A stretch of 64,000 bases of DNA from Cinnamomum chago (GCA_038049695.1 CP142452.1:109260001-109324000); one strand, 5' to 3'; positions 11,945-23,529 are shown, counted from the first letter of the stretch. Numbers and translations are program-made. Notes: generated by a model not told the origin, from the letters alone.

Positions 11945-12699
11945 GGTTCGTTCCTAAGCAGCTCTGCTTTCTTTAGCTGTGTAATGGGGGTTGCTCTTGG
12001 AAGTGGGGAAAAGGGAGCACTAATTAGGAGGGAGGAACAACGAGTCAAGTCAATTTTTGTTTCTTTCCTCAGGAGAGAAGGATTTCTGTTTTGGGCATGG
12101 AAGGAGTTGAGGGGGAAAGAGGGAACTTAAATAGGAAGGAAGGAGTGGACGAGTCAAGTGATGGAACTGACCCAGTTGCACTTTCAAAGAAGGATCTAGT
12201 TAGGCCGGCTTTGTCTTTTATTTTATATGAAACTTCATGGATAGAGCTAGTAGTTGTCGTTTCTCATCTGTTTGATTTATGTCAAAGGCGTTCGCATTCG
12301 AGGAAATAAGAATTACAATTACCAAGAGATTACATGAATGGATGAGTCTTGGCGGACTGAGAATGAGAGATTGTTCTAAATCACATGGGTTAGATGGCCT
12401 GGCCAACTTAAAATAATCCACATTAGATGGAAGACGAGTACAAGTTGGTCTCTCCTTGCCTCCCTCTTGTCTTAATCAAGGGCAATTTTTGTGGAGTCTG
12501 TATTGTCAATAAGGGGGTTAGAAAAAAAAAAAAAACAGAAATTACATGGGACAGCATTACATGGACCAATGGAGTCCTACCAATGGGAGAGAATGAGAGA
12601 GATTCTTTCAAATCTCGTTAAGCCCACTTCATATAAGCCTCACTCGTTTCAATTGGGTTGAATGGAGTCCGGATCCTCTGTCATAGATATTACAGGTGG
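11945..12699. other. Upstream region of gene 1
   Basis: Purine-rich on the plus strand (CT-rich when read with the gene) up to about 12,150, fitting a 5' UTR and core promoter. It aligns with the regions upstream of gene 2 (36,151-36,925) and gene 3 (61,162-61,700), but lacks a piece of about 45 bp (including ACGTAAGTAATTTCTCC in gene 2) that those two share. No other gene is seen. Confidence 0.5.
12126..12133 (-). promoter_or_regulatory. Candidate TATA-like box of gene 1
   Basis: The minus strand reads TATTTAAG about 185 bp upstream of the ATG. Genes 2 and 3 have TATTTAAC and TATTTTA at the matching place, which supports conservation. A second, closer TATTTAG exists in genes 2 and 3 but is altered here, so the true core promoter is unsettled. 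Confidence 0.25.
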
Positions 12700-13050
12700 A
12701 CAGTGTAATATAAGTCTGAAATTCCATCATAGGGTCCATATAAAGATAATCCGGACTATTCAAGATGAATTTCATCATCTCCATTGATATATCAACAAGT
12801 TTTAGTTTAAAAGGAGTGGATCTCACTATATAATTGAACACCATGGCAGAAACATGATTAACACTACTTTGACAATGATGCCACATCAATGCCGTCGCAT
12901 TTTCATCATGCTGCTAAATCGGATGGTTGGCCTCACTCCTTTTGAAATGAAACTTAAGAATATATTCATTGTGAGGATAAAATTCATCTTGAACAATCCG
13001 AATCATTTCTATCTAAGCATCGTAATAGAGTTTTAGGAATGTGTTACATG
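12700..13050. mobile_element. Foldback MITE with long imperfect inverted arms
   Basis: Two arms of roughly 110 bp (about 12,716-12,830 and 12,925-13,036) are imperfect reverse complements sharing words such as TTCAAGATGAATTT and AAAAGGAGTG. Copies at about 36,925-37,270 and 39,945-40,290 show it belongs to the duplicated upstream block. No protein or target duplication can be read. Confidence 0.55.
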
Positions 13051-13180
13051 ATTCCAATATTGTATATAGTTGAGACAAAGGATCCCACCAGACTCAATCG
13101 GATGATAGACAAGTAAGATGGTCAAGTTGGTTGGTTTCACTATTTCACCCTTTCATCCAAAACAAGGGTAGTTTTGTAGT

Positions 13181-13534
13181 TTGGGTGCGGGGGGTCCGCT
13201 GTAGCTGCTGTAGGTAGTATCGAATGGCTGTAGGTTTAACCCACAGCATCCAATGGCTGGTATTTTCTAATGTATGAGATGGAGATCTAATGTGTGTGAT
13301 CGATGGAGATCTGATGGCCGGTGAAGTTGGATGGATGGTGGGGATGCGTGTGAGCCGGAAGTGGGTTGGGAGAGAAAAGGTTGAAGAGAAAGAAAATGTT
13401 TTTTGAAAGTGAGTTGAAGAGAGAGAAATGATTTTAAAATATAAGATGTTTTTTAATTTTATTTTATTTAAAAAAACCAGCCATTGAATGCTGTGGGTTC
13501 CATTCATTCTACCCGCAGCAGCCCCCGCACCCAG
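13181..13534. mobile_element. 354 bp Mutator-like MITE with 9 bp target duplication
   Basis: Ends are inverted (GGGTGCGGGGG at left, CCCCCGCACCC at right) and the flanks are TTTTGTAGT (13,172-13,180) and TTTTGTAAT (13,535-13,543), 8 of 9 bases alike; a 9 bp duplication is the Mutator-class signature. Inner arms also pair imperfectly. Related copies are at 37,399-37,788 and 40,425-40,761. Confidence 0.65.
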
Positions 13535-13543
13535 TTTTGTAAT

Positions 13544-14406
13544 ATTGTATCATATGTTTATTTAAAACTCGTGCTTAAGGTGGGGTCTGCTGCCTTTAAG
13601 TAGGTGATGGCCTGGACTTGCATAACATAATTTAAGGGGGACTGCATAACCATAATTGAAGGGGGAAGACAGACCCAATGGCCACATCATTGAGAGACAC
13701 CTAAATGTGATTCAAGGAATTTCCCAAATAACCAAGAATATCTACAAAGAAATTGGACTGTGGAAATTTAATTACAAGGAAAGCAAATAGACTCATAAAG
13801 TCGAATAAGCAAATGAAACCTTTCTATGTAGGGATTTTTTTCGGTACAGTCGTCCAAATTTATCGACAACTCTCCCTTGTTATCAAACTAGATAAGTTTA
13901 CCTATACGTTTTCCGCACTATCCGTACTTCTGCACAGGCCAAAGGTCGCTTTTTTCCTTTGCAATATGACAACAAATTTTTCCGATATCACAACTTATAT
14001 TGCATCATCACAAATAAATTATTCACTTGCGATATCGTAATTTATATTATTGAATGTGATCATGAGTCAAGGGAGATTTTAATAAAATCACAAAATACAA
14101 AGGCACTTTTTGAGAATATATGAAAATAAAAGGCCCTACATGTAAAAATCTCTCAGCAAGTAAAAAAAAATCACACAAATGTGGATTTTGAAATCGTGCT
14201 CAACAAGTGACCATCCTTTTGTGAGAATATGTAAAAACAAAGGGCCTTCACATGTAAAATCTCCTAAAATGCGAAGGAAGAAAAAAAAACAAAAAATTTG
14301 TTTCAAACTCATGTGAAGTGGGAGTCCAACGCCTTTAGAAATGTCCTACTATATGTTGTGCATTATTCATTGCAATATATATTATAAAATAAAAATTTTT
14401 GTTCCG
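13544..14406. repeat. Duplicated intron-like block before the CACTA insertion
   Basis: No gene is seen. From about 14,040 it aligns with the intron of gene 1 near 10,080-10,400 and with 38,290-38,650 and 41,280-41,640. This is what remains of a further ANK-PGG copy whose exon 1 relic lies at 21,378-21,578. Confidence 0.5.
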
Positions 14407-14579
14407 GACTACAAGAAATCTAGGCTGTTGTGACGAAATTTGATGACGAAAATTTTTTTTGTCTTAAAAGAACACCCCAAAGAGGACGAAATATAAATTT
14501 TGTCGTTTGTTTTCATTTTTTTCAAAAGTATAGGAGACGAAAAAAAAATTTCGTCTGCAAAAATAAGGCGGCAACTTCA

Positions 14580-15345
14580 TTTGCGTTGGCGCCAATTATT
14601 TTAGCTCATTGGAGACGAACATTGTTGTCACAAAATATAAATTTTTTTTCAACGAACGTAATTCGTCACCAATAAGGATAAGTTATGGAAGATGAACATA
14701 TTTCGTCACCAAAATAAGGTGCTAATTTCATTTGCTTTGGCGCCAATTATTTTAGCTCATTGGAGACGAACATTTTTGTCACAAAATATAATTTGTTTTT
14801 GAAACAAACTTAATTCGTCACTAATAATAATAAGTTATGGAAGATGAAAATATTTGGTCACCAAAATAAGGCGCCAATTTCATTTGCGTTAGCGCGAATT
14901 AATTTAGCTCATTGGAGACGAACATTTTTGTCACAAAATGTAAGTTGTTTTTGCGACGAACGTAATTCATCACCAATAAGGATTAGTTATGAAAGACGAA
15001 CATATTTTGTCACCAAAATAAGACGCCAATTTCATTTGCTTTGACGCGAATTATTTTAGCTCATTGGAGACGAACATTTTTGTCAAAAAATATAATTTGT
15101 TTTTGTGACGAACATAATTCGTCCCTATTTAGGATAAGTTATGGAAGACGAAATATATGGTCACCAAAATAAGGTGCTAATTTCATTTGCGTTGGCGCGA
15201 ATTATTTTAGCTCATTGGAGACGAACATTTTTGTCACAAAATATAATTTATTTTTGCGACGAACGTAATTCATCACTAATAAGGATAAGTTATGGAGGAC
15301 GAACATATTTCGGCCAAAAAAATATGGCGCCAATTTCATTTGCGG
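14580..15345 (+). repeat. Tandem array of about five 150 bp units inside the CACTA
   Basis: The block TTTTAGCTCATTGGAGACG recurs at about 14,600, 14,752, 14,902, 15,053 and 15,205, with conserved surroundings (GACGAACRTAATTCRTC, GGATAAGTTATGG, GGCGCCAATTTCATTTGC). The period is about 150 bp. Units are diverged from each other, so the array is older than the insertion. Confidence 0.8.
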
Positions 15346-15409
15346 TGGCGCCAATTTCATTCGCACTTAAACCTATTCCTCTCTTACAAGTATTGCTTTG
15401 GAAAAGCCT

Positions 15410-15864
15410 TTAAAATGACTAAAATGGACCCCCTAGGCCCTAACGTCCATCCCTCCTTCCCCCGAATCCAACGCCACTTTTTCAAAACTCATTTCCCCTT
15501 TATCCCTCCATCTATCTCGATCTCTCTTTTCCAAAACCCTTTTCCCCCTTTTTTCAAATTTTTTTTCCAGAAGATGAGAGAAGAACCCTTTTCCCCCTTT
15601 TCCAACATCTCCCACCCATCGTCTCAGGCAGCAGCCCGGCCCATGGCCCATTGGCCCCCATCAATCATCATCTCCCTCCATTAACACACGCAGTGCAGAC
15701 CTATTCCTGATCAGTGATCCCTATCATTTCTACTTCTCTCAGTCTCTCTCGCCTAGAACTTCCAGACGCAACAACCATCACCAATCACCATCATTTGCAC
15801 CCATCATCCTCCATCTAGGAGTCCGCCACCGCTAGGTACGCCTACCTCTCTCAGTCTCTACTAC
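15410..15864 (+). other. Pyrimidine-rich segment inside the CACTA, possible captured UTR
   Basis: This CT-rich stretch looks like a plant 5' UTR: long C/T runs, then CGCTAG|GTACG near 15,835 that could be a splice donor. No protein family is recognisable. CACTA elements often carry such host-derived pieces, but its source cannot be told from the window. Confidence 0.3.
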
Positions 15865-16820
15865 TGTGAGAACTTGGTCCGGGCGGTACCCTTAACCATG
15901 GGACGTAGCGTGTCAACCACGGGCTTCAAACTGTGAGTCTCCGTTAGCCCGTATCGGAAATATCCAAGTCTTGACCTTAGGCTTATAAGTCGAACCCCGT
16001 ATTAACTTATCATGAGGCTTTTTAAAACCGTGCGGCTTCGAAAATCGTAAAAACTCCGAAGTTAAGCGTGTTCAGACTGGAGCAGTACTAGGATGGGTGA
16101 CCTCCTGAGAAGTCCTCGCTCGTGCACGTGGGCCAAAGCGAACAATTTCATGCTGAGTTGGGCGGGGCTGTGACAGTTGGTATCAGAGCCGAGGACGAGT
16201 CTATTTCTAGTGGGGGAGAATGTGAGATCTTGGTCCGGGCGGTACCCTTAACCACGAAGAGTAGCGTGTTAATCACGGGCTTCAAACGGTGAGTCTCCGT
16301 TAGCCCGCATCGAAAATATTCAAGTCCTGACCTTGAGCTTATAAGTCAAACCCCGTATTAACTTAGCATGAGACTTTTTAAAACCGTGCGGCCCTGGAAA
16401 TCATAAGAACTCCGAAATTAAGCATGCTCGGGCAAGAGCAGTACTAAGATGGGTGACCTCCTCGGAAGTCATTGTGCATGCACGTGAGCGAAAGCGGATA
16501 ATTTATACTGAATTGGTCGGGGCTGTGACAGTTGGTATTAGAACCGAGGACGGCTCTATTTCTAATGGGGGAGAATGTGAGATCTTGGTTTGCGCGGTAC
16601 CCTTAACCACGGGGCGTAACGTGTCAACCACGGGCTTCAAACAGTGAGTCTCCGTTAGCCCGCATCGGAAATATCAAAATCTTGACATTGAGCTTATAAG
16701 TCAAACCCCGTATTAACTTAGCATGAGGTCTTCTACAACCGTGCGGCCCTGGAAATCATAAAAACTCCGAAGTTAAGCGTGACCTCCTGGAAAGTTCTTG
16801 AGTTGGGTGGGGCTGTGACA
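15865..16820 (+). mobile_element. Cassandra (TRIM LTR fossil) with three LTRs
   Basis: Three LTRs, 15,865-16,175, 16,221-16,530 and 16,576-16,820, each start TGTGAGA and end GGGGCTGTGACA. Between them lie two 45 bp internal regions, each with a primer binding site (TGGTATCAGAGC at 16,178-16,189 in the first) and a purine tract (TGGGGGAGAA). Each LTR contains a block derived from the 5S rRNA gene, the hallmark of the Cassandra family. Three LTRs with two internals is the tandem form produced by LTR-LTR recombination. The third LTR is shorter than the others. There is no coding capacity. It sits within the CACTA, so it is the younger of the two. Clear 5 bp flanking repeats are not seen. Confidence 0.88.
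16047..16126 (+). repeat. 5S rRNA-derived block in Cassandra LTR 1
   Basis: It resembles the 3' two-thirds of plant 5S rRNA, with the box A-like AAGTTAAGCGTG and box C-like GGATGGGTGACCTCCTG in the right order and spacing. The 5' third of a 5S gene is not present, so this is not a functional rRNA gene. Similar blocks are in LTR 2 (about 16,401-16,482) and LTR 3. Confidence 0.85.
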
Positions 16821-17207
16821 TCCTTTATATTAAACGCGACAAAATTATTTCATCTCTATTTCTTATATTTATGACAAAATATTTTTGTTTCTAATTTCTT
16901 CCTTTAATGACGAAATATTTTGTCACTAATTACTTAAAAGTATGTTTCCAACCGAGTATATTGGTGGCGAAAAAAAATTACTTACAAGTATGTTTTCAAC
17001 AGAGTGTATTGGAGAAAAAAAAACATCACAAATTTATCTTTTTCAGTGACGAAATTTTTTTTTCAACTCCAATACCTTTTAGCGACAAGGCTTTGGCAAA
17101 AAAACGGATGACGAAAAATTTTCGTCTTAATTAGTTTCAGTGACGAAATATGTACATTCTGGGACAAATTCGTATTGTCCTTAAATCCCAAATTTCTTGT
17201 AGTGCCG

Positions 17208-17646
17208 GCACAACAATTTAATTAATTGTGCCAAAACCTAACACGTTTCGGACAGGGCCGGGTACCAAGTCAACCAGGTGCCTATGGTTTCTCGGAATCA
17301 CCATTCAAAAAGGGAATGCCACATGGGGAAAGAACTCAACCGTTCTTGATCGTACAGGCATATTTACAGAGCATTGCCTTGTTCTGCATTCCATCTATAT
17401 ACTGAAAATTATATGGGTGGGATCTTCTCATCTGAAAGGCTTCTGGGACATTAACTGTCTCCCAATGGTGAGAAATATAACGTACAACCATATGATATGA
17501 GTGAACGAAATTAACTAGGTCCTTACGAGTAGGGAATGGTCATTTAACCCATAGGAGGGCCATGATAAAACTGATCACAAGTAATATATATTACGTGGAG
17601 TTCATGTCCTCACGGAATATAATTAGTGATGCTCTCCAGTGGAGGG
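17208..17646. repeat. Duplicated intron-like block between CACTA and solo LTR
   Basis: It aligns with 38,656-39,095 and 41,640-42,088 and, less closely, with the gene 1 intron at 10,440-10,880. A short hairpin (GGCACAAC...GTGCC) lies at its left end. No gene is seen. Confidence 0.55.
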
Positions 17647-20600
17647 TGTAAGGTCCGCGACCTTACTGGGTCAATTGGGCCCAATAACAGGCCCGTTGAC
17701 CCATTTATTTTTATTATTATTATAAATAATTGTATTTTAAATATTTAAGTGGGTTTAGTCCTTTAGTGAGTTTCTTTTAGTGTTAGGATAGTGTCTACAA
17801 AGTTTCGTTCGATTCCGAGTTCGTTTGATCATAGAAAGGGGGTAGTTTGCTAATTAGGAAAAATTGAGTGTTTTTCCAGAAAATTCCTATCACCGTGATT
17901 TTGGGTTCGTTGGAAAGGTCTCATCGCGCTAATCATTTTTGTCTTCTGGCTCGTCGCGATCCGACGATCAGAAACCCTTCAAATAGTCCATTCTGTTACC
18001 GGACCCACTTAAAGGGCAATTCGGTCTTTTCCTCCCTCTCTTCTTCTTAAACAGGGATTAACCCTAATCGTATTATCACTTCTGCAACGAGAGTTTCAGC
18101 AGCCCTCATTCTTTCCCTTCTCTTCTCAAGCCCAGATCCCTCTCCGGAAGAGATCATCTCCACGATCCGGACCGCACATTTCCTTCATTTCATTCTTCTC
18201 TCTCCAGTGATACTAGTTGGTAAGCCTTTTCTATCATCAACTTTTCTATTCATTTTCCCTTTTGTCTAGAATAGGTTGGATCATGATATTTTTCCTTTCT
18301 TTCTTCTTCTCGGTGTTTTAGATTACTTTTGAGCGGGGTAGATTGTGATCTTCGTGGTAGAAAGTTTCTCCTCAAGCTTTTCCAATTCTTAATCTTCTTG
18401 GTTGAGGCAAGTAGATATGCAATTATATTTAATCATGTCTGTATTGTCTTCTTTTGATTGTAATGATGATCTTGTTAGATTACCCAAATTCCAAGCTTGT
18501 TGTAGGTATTTTATTGGGATTGACTGTTAGGTTAGATTGTGGTTTTGATTGGATAACTTGTTAAATTGTAATTTTGGAAGTTTTAATTTAATAGAATGGA
18601 TAGAAATAATGATTAAAATAATTGGGGAGCAAGGAGGCTCATTTTATGCAGGAAAAATGAACAAAAAACCCATTTTCGGTCTTAGTGTACAGTGCCGATC
18701 GATCGGGCCTTCAGTCCGATCGATCGGACTGAAATTGCCCCCAGTTAGTTGAGACGAATCTCAGACCGATCGATCGGACCTGTTGTCCGATCGATCGGAG
18801 GACATTTTTTTTTTGTAAATGGTGACAGATTTGAAAAGACGGTTGACTGATGAATGTTCAGTGGCCAGCGCATATGATGAATTGAATAAAGAAAAAGAAA
18901 GGAGGATGGGAAACATTGATGACCATGACATCATCACAAAATATGAGTAAGAAGAATAAAATAAAAAGAAGCACAGAACCGTTGACTACTAACATGCATA
19001 TGAGTTTGTTGATTTTTCCATCCGATGAATCGGACTCGTGTCGGCTCGTCGCACTTTTTTTTTTATATATATTTATATATATATATATAAAGAGTCAAAC
19101 TTCTACGGGCCATAACTTCTGAACCATACATCGGAATTTCACGAGCCATATACCGTTGGAAAGCTCTTTGAGCGTAGAATCCAATGATACATGTCTCGTG
19201 ATGATTGGGGATCAGGTAGGGAAGTAGTTAGGAGATTAATTATTAAACCACTTTCTTGTTAGTGACGAGATTGTTAGCCTAGGTTTGGTCTTAGACATTG
19301 GAAACCATGAAACCACTCACGTGACCATTAATGGGGTTTTGAAATCGTAGCAGTGGCTTGGTGTGCTTCGATGGGTTGTCTAGGTATTCGTGTATTATGT
19401 ATGGTTAACCGAATGCGTATGGAGTTGAATCAATCAATGCTCAACATGATTGTACACCAAGGAAATTCTTTATAAGCATTGATTATTCGAATTTCCCACG
19501 CACTCCGTTAAAACATATATGATACATGGATGACAACACTGGCTTAGGATTAGGTTGTAATCTCTCATTGATTTATTAATCGTATCCGTTGATTTTGTAT
19601 CATTGTACACTCTCTTGGCATAAAACACCTAATTAATTATGAAACATAATCTCTTGTAGAATTAGGACTTGGACCTGACTTAGAGTGTACCTTAAGACCT
19701 CGTGTTATGTAATCGATGAACATGACTGGCTAGACTGAAGGGATTATCATGTGAGTGGATTTGTTTTGTATTGACTTGAGTGAGATAATCCCTACGATCA
19801 TGTCTTGTAAATGGAGTTAGCCAGACTTGCTTGTCTTGGTCTATTCTCGTGTCAACACCACGTTATTATTATTATTATTATTATTTGCATATCATGGCCA
19901 GCTGCAGTTTGGGGGTTTATTGATGGGCCGGTTACTCGGACATCGGGGTGGGCAGTCGGCTTTGGACGGCGTCCATGGCGTTGAATAGTTGGGAGCGGGC
20001 TATGACCGTGCTACTATTCCCAGGACCGGGAGCTGGGATCCCCCTGGAGCCGGACTTTGGTATCAGTAGTCTGGATAGGATTGTTACTGGTACCCCGTGA
20101 GGTGGCTAGGACATCCACGGAGTCTCCCTCTTGTGCATTGCATTATATTTGTAGTGGTGATTGTTAGTATTGTTAGGATGTCTATTTATGATCATGATGG
20201 TTATTTACTCATGCTTTATGCCTAGATTCGATTCCTTGTATTCTCTTGATTATTATGCCTGTCATTACTCTTATACTTGATACATGTCATGATTAATTAT
20301 ACTTGCTTATCTATTGCTCAACATGTTGTTGACCCTATTCCTTGGTGTGCAGACTCCTCAGGTGAGTACTACTACGAGGAGCAATCAGGTGAGGAGATCC
20401 CAGAGGATCTCCAACCGGCTGAGGAGGAACGAGAGTGGCGTGCCGATGACGTAGAGTAGCGTCATCATTCCCGGCACGAGAGTGATTCATCGGGACTTTC
20501 TTAGATTTTATTTCATTCTTATTTATCTCTCGTTGAATCCTTCATATCATTGACTTCTTAATTGTTTTAAATGGCCTTGAGTATTGGGATGGCCATTGTA

Positions 20601-20860
20601 ATAAATTAACTTCATTGTTTAAGTTTTATTTTATTTCTTGTGCAACTTTAACTATTAATGAGATTTATTATTCATTGCTTCGAAATTTAATATGCCTCAT
20701 TCGTATGAATTCCGCAGTTTTATATTACTTGAGGTTTGAAATATTATATCCTCACAGCGGACTTACGATCCTTGGGCCTAAAGGGCAAAATTTTTAATTA
20801 ACCCTAAATTCCACTCCTCGGATCCGGTTTATTCTCTAATCGGATTCGGGGGACGTGACA
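17647..20860 (+). mobile_element. Probable 3.2 kb solo LTR fossil
   Basis: The segment begins TGTAAGGTCC, ends GACGTGACA, and is flanked by the 5 bp duplication GAGGG (17,642-17,646 and 20,861-20,865). Both sister sites in unit 2 (39,098 and 42,090) are empty. No internal coding, primer site or second terminal repeat is visible, so a solo LTR of a long-LTR Ty3/gypsy element is the simplest reading; the family is inferred from length and end sequence only. It contains four GATCGATC palindromes (18,695-18,800), a TA microsatellite near 19,065-19,090 and a TTA run at 19,862-19,884. The single-unit location makes it younger than the duplication. Confidence 0.7.
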
Positions 20861-20865
20861 GAGGG

Positions 20866-21377
20866 CACTATTAGTTTGATATGCAACAATAGAAATAAGA
20901 GGTTTCGATATATTAGTCCTTCTTAAATTTGACTTTACCAATTTTATGATTGAAATTTGGATAATGTCAGTAGGGTCGTCGGACTCTAGTCAATACTTTC
21001 TTGAAAACCATTTTTTACCCATGTCATTTTTGTAGAGCATCTTAGAGAATGTTTTTTAGAATGACAGAACCTAAGGAATGATGGTCAGATCTGCATTTAC
21101 TTTTCATAAAATGTTATTTTTTGTGATCTCTATATAAAATGAATTCGCTTGCTTGTGGTAAAAAATATATGATAAAGATACCAATAAATCTAATGATATC
21201 ATGGGACTATCTCATGATACCACGGGATATGACGCCAAAAGTCTTAAAAAAATATTAACCTGTATGTGGAAAGATTTCCACAGCATTAACATTTCATGGT
21301 AATCTTCTTCTTTGTTTGTTTTTAGTTTTATATTAGACTAGTACTAGAAATGAATAGAGTGGGTGACAGTTCCTTGC
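20866..21377. repeat. Intron relic next to the broken ankyrin exon, unit 1
   Basis: It aligns with the distal part of the gene 1 intron (10,880-11,374) and with 42,090-42,604. The GC-type donor context GCCTGGAA (minus strand TTCCAG|GC) is kept at its right edge. No gene is present. Confidence 0.6.
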
Positions 21378-21578
21378 CTGGAACTGTTTTCTAGCAGTGG
21401 CTAGATGCAGTACAGTATTGCCTTCCGCATCCTTCACATTCACCAGCTCTGCTTTGCATCCCGCCAAACACCTCTGCAGCTTCAACCTGGTTATTTCTCA
21501 AGCGCATATGCAGAGCCGCCTCTCCTCGAATCGACACTAGTTCTACAAGCTCTAGATCAACCTTAAGCAGCTCTTTGG
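21378..21578 (-). pseudogene. Truncated ankyrin exon 1 relic, unit 1
   Basis: About 200 bp matches the 3' end of exon 1 of the ANK-PGG genes (residues about 125-190), including the ALHM.LR.NQVEAA ankyrin helix pair and the GC donor. Small indels break the frame and the 5' two-thirds is gone. Its partner exon 2 is missing to the left. The unit 2 copy (42,605-42,802) stops at the same place, so the truncation predates the duplication. Confidence 0.75.
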
Positions 21579-23354
21579 TGGAGCTACTACTAGTTTCACC
21601 TCATGATTTTATGGGGCAGGTTTGTTAGGGATAGAATTGGGTTTCTAGAATTGTAATTAATTTTTGTAAAGTAGTTACAGTAAGAAATAAAGGATGAGAT
21701 AAATGACCGTTAAAGTCAGGGTCCATCTATTTCTGCACCTTGTTTCCTTTCAACCCATCTCAATGTAAATTCCCATGAACTCAATTTCAGAGGAAAAAAA
21801 AAAGAGGAAAAATTAGTTAGAGGTCCTTTAATATTGTTGTTTTAAGCCTCTAATCAACATGAATTTCGGTTAAGGCCTCTAGCTAATCTATGCGCTAAGA
21901 CTTATTTCAAGCGGAAGTCCCTAAGTATGACAGATCATATATTAGCATGACTGATTTGCCATTCTAATCGTCTGTAGTTATGTCACGAATTTAATCCCTA
22001 GTTTTAAGTTCATTAACAAGATATTTCATGACTAATTTGTCCCTCTAACGAATTTTCTTTCTAGTTTTAGATGGAGTCTCGAAATTTAAATTGTGGGGAA
22101 TAGATTAAGTTCTGAAATTTAAATGGGAGGGAATGACGTTGCAAAACTTATTGAGAAAGTTTTAGAGAAGCTGAAAGTAGAGTAGATCGGTTCGGAGCTT
22201 GCGATATGGCTGTGGATCGGGGGGATCTTGGTAGTTCTCATCTTCTTAAGTTTCTCGGGCTTTTGTTCTTTACTTTGTATACGCTTAACGAAAAGGGGTG
22301 AGAAGACAACTTTGCCTCGTCTTTGCCTTTTGGGCATGGATAATGAGGTAGGGGGTTCTGGGTTGATTTTGCCCTCCTACTTGCGCATGGAGTAAGAAAG
22401 TCAATGGTCATGTGTATTTTTTTTTATATCAGGAGTGAAAGATTTTTTTTTTTCTCTCATTTGTTTACTCTTGCAAAAGAGGAGGTGAGCAAAGAACACG
22501 TAATAGTGGTTGGTTATTGCCTCGGTTTGTGCACCAAGAGAGAGAGACAATGCCATCCTCTTTATTATGAATTTATTTAAGTTTGGAATGAATTTATCTG
22601 AATTTTGAAATAAACTCAGATAAATTTATCCAACTTTCTATTATGAAATTTATGGCTTAATTTTCAGCGTTTTGTCTTCACTAAATTTACTTCCTGATTT
22701 TCAGCATTTCGTTTTCACGAAATTTATGGCCTGATTTTCGACGTTTTTGAATAATGCGGAGAGTGTATCCACAAAAGGCATTATGGACTTTTTAATTATT
22801 TAAAACGTGAAAAGGGACCTTTGCTTTTATGGAAAAAAAAAAAAAAAAAACGTAGACCTTTTACAATAAAATACAATGTCGAAGTACCTGTCTTATGAAA
22901 CTAATAGATACTGAAATTGTTAATTCTCTAGTATACTTTTTAAGTAGACACAAATTAAGAGAATGCTTGTTGCTTTCTCTATAGATAATACGGATGGTCT
23001 CTTATGAAATTAATAAATAAGGCCTCCACCTCCACCTACCATTAGTGCTTTAAATTTCCACAACGTCCGGTAGGGAAAGAAACAAGGGGTCGCGCTGACT
23101 TAAATGATCAGGCAAGTTAATTCCAATCATCTTTGTCGACGAATGCACCACCTCGCAATCCGATCCTGACTCCTCCGATCCTGCCTGCTAGATCCAAAGG
23201 CTGATTTTCTCAGGGCATTATCCATTGATGAAGAGAATGGGATATCAGGATCTAAAGACAAAAATCCTAATCCACAGATTGAGAGGAATCTCTCCACTTG
23301 TACTGATTAACAAACATTGTAACTTTATAAATACATACACAAATATCCAAGTGC
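21579..23354. other. Unit DNA right of the broken exon
   Basis: No supported gene. From 21,579 to about 21,920 it aligns with 42,803-43,165. A stretch starting TGTTAGGGATAGAATTGGG near 21,627 has the look of a terminal-repeat start but no partner. From about 22,860 to 23,340 it is a distant relative of gene 3' flanks (compare 5,930-6,110). The reverse-strand open stretch at 22,119-22,337 resembles nothing I know. Confidence 0.4.
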
Positions 23355-23529
23355 ATTAATGAATAGCTTAGTTGGCTTAGGACCACGGTTTGCACCCGGA
23401 GGTTGTGGGTTCGAAACTCCGCTACCACACTAGGGCTACAGGGGATTTACCCGGCTTCCCTCTGGGCCCGGAGGGATTAGTCCAGCCCAAAGAGTTGGGA
23501 ACCCACCGATAGCAAAAAAAAAAAAAAAT
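23355..23529 (+). mobile_element. tRNA-derived SINE
   Basis: An A-box-like TAGCTTAGTTGG (about 23,356) and a B-box GGTTCGAAACTCC (about 23,410) have tRNA-like spacing, followed by an unrelated body and a pure A tail (about 23,514-23,528). Length is near 175 bp. This is a different SINE family from that at 4,432-4,601. The unit 2 counterpart region has been replaced by the copia fragment, so its age relative to the duplication cannot be judged. Confidence 0.8.

Larger units (their letters stand above)
14407..17204 (+). mobile_element. Non-autonomous CACTA transposon with nested insertion
   Basis: Ends read GACTACAAGAAAT and ATTTCTTGTAGTG, near-perfect CACTA termini, flanked by the 3 bp target duplication CCG (14,404-14,406 and 17,205-17,207). 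The empty site survives at 38,655 and 41,636 (TTCCGGCACAAC or close variant). Subterminal TGACGAAAT words, in both orientations, are typical of plant CACTA elements. The interior has a 150 bp tandem array (14,580-15,345), a pyrimidine-rich stretch with a possible splice donor near 15,836, and a Cassandra fossil (15,865-16,820). No transposase is encoded. It is present only in unit 1, so it is younger than the duplication. Confidence 0.85.

Noticed and set aside
16047-16126. Possible functional 5S rRNA gene
   Set aside because: Only the 3' two-thirds is present, inside an LTR, in three diverged copies; it belongs to the Cassandra fossil.
18690-18805. Repeats with spacers that recall a CRISPR array
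   Set aside because: The repeated unit is a short GATCGATC palindrome with irregular spacing inside a plant LTR; CRISPR arrays do not occur in plant nuclear DNA.
22119-22337. Reverse-strand open stretch of 72 codons with a basic N-terminus
   Set aside because: No family resemblance, no partner in the other units, and length within chance expectation for this base composition.
23355-23420. tRNA gene suggested by A and B boxes
   Set aside because: No acceptor stem or anticodon arm can be drawn, and an unrelated body with a poly-A tail follows; it is a SINE.
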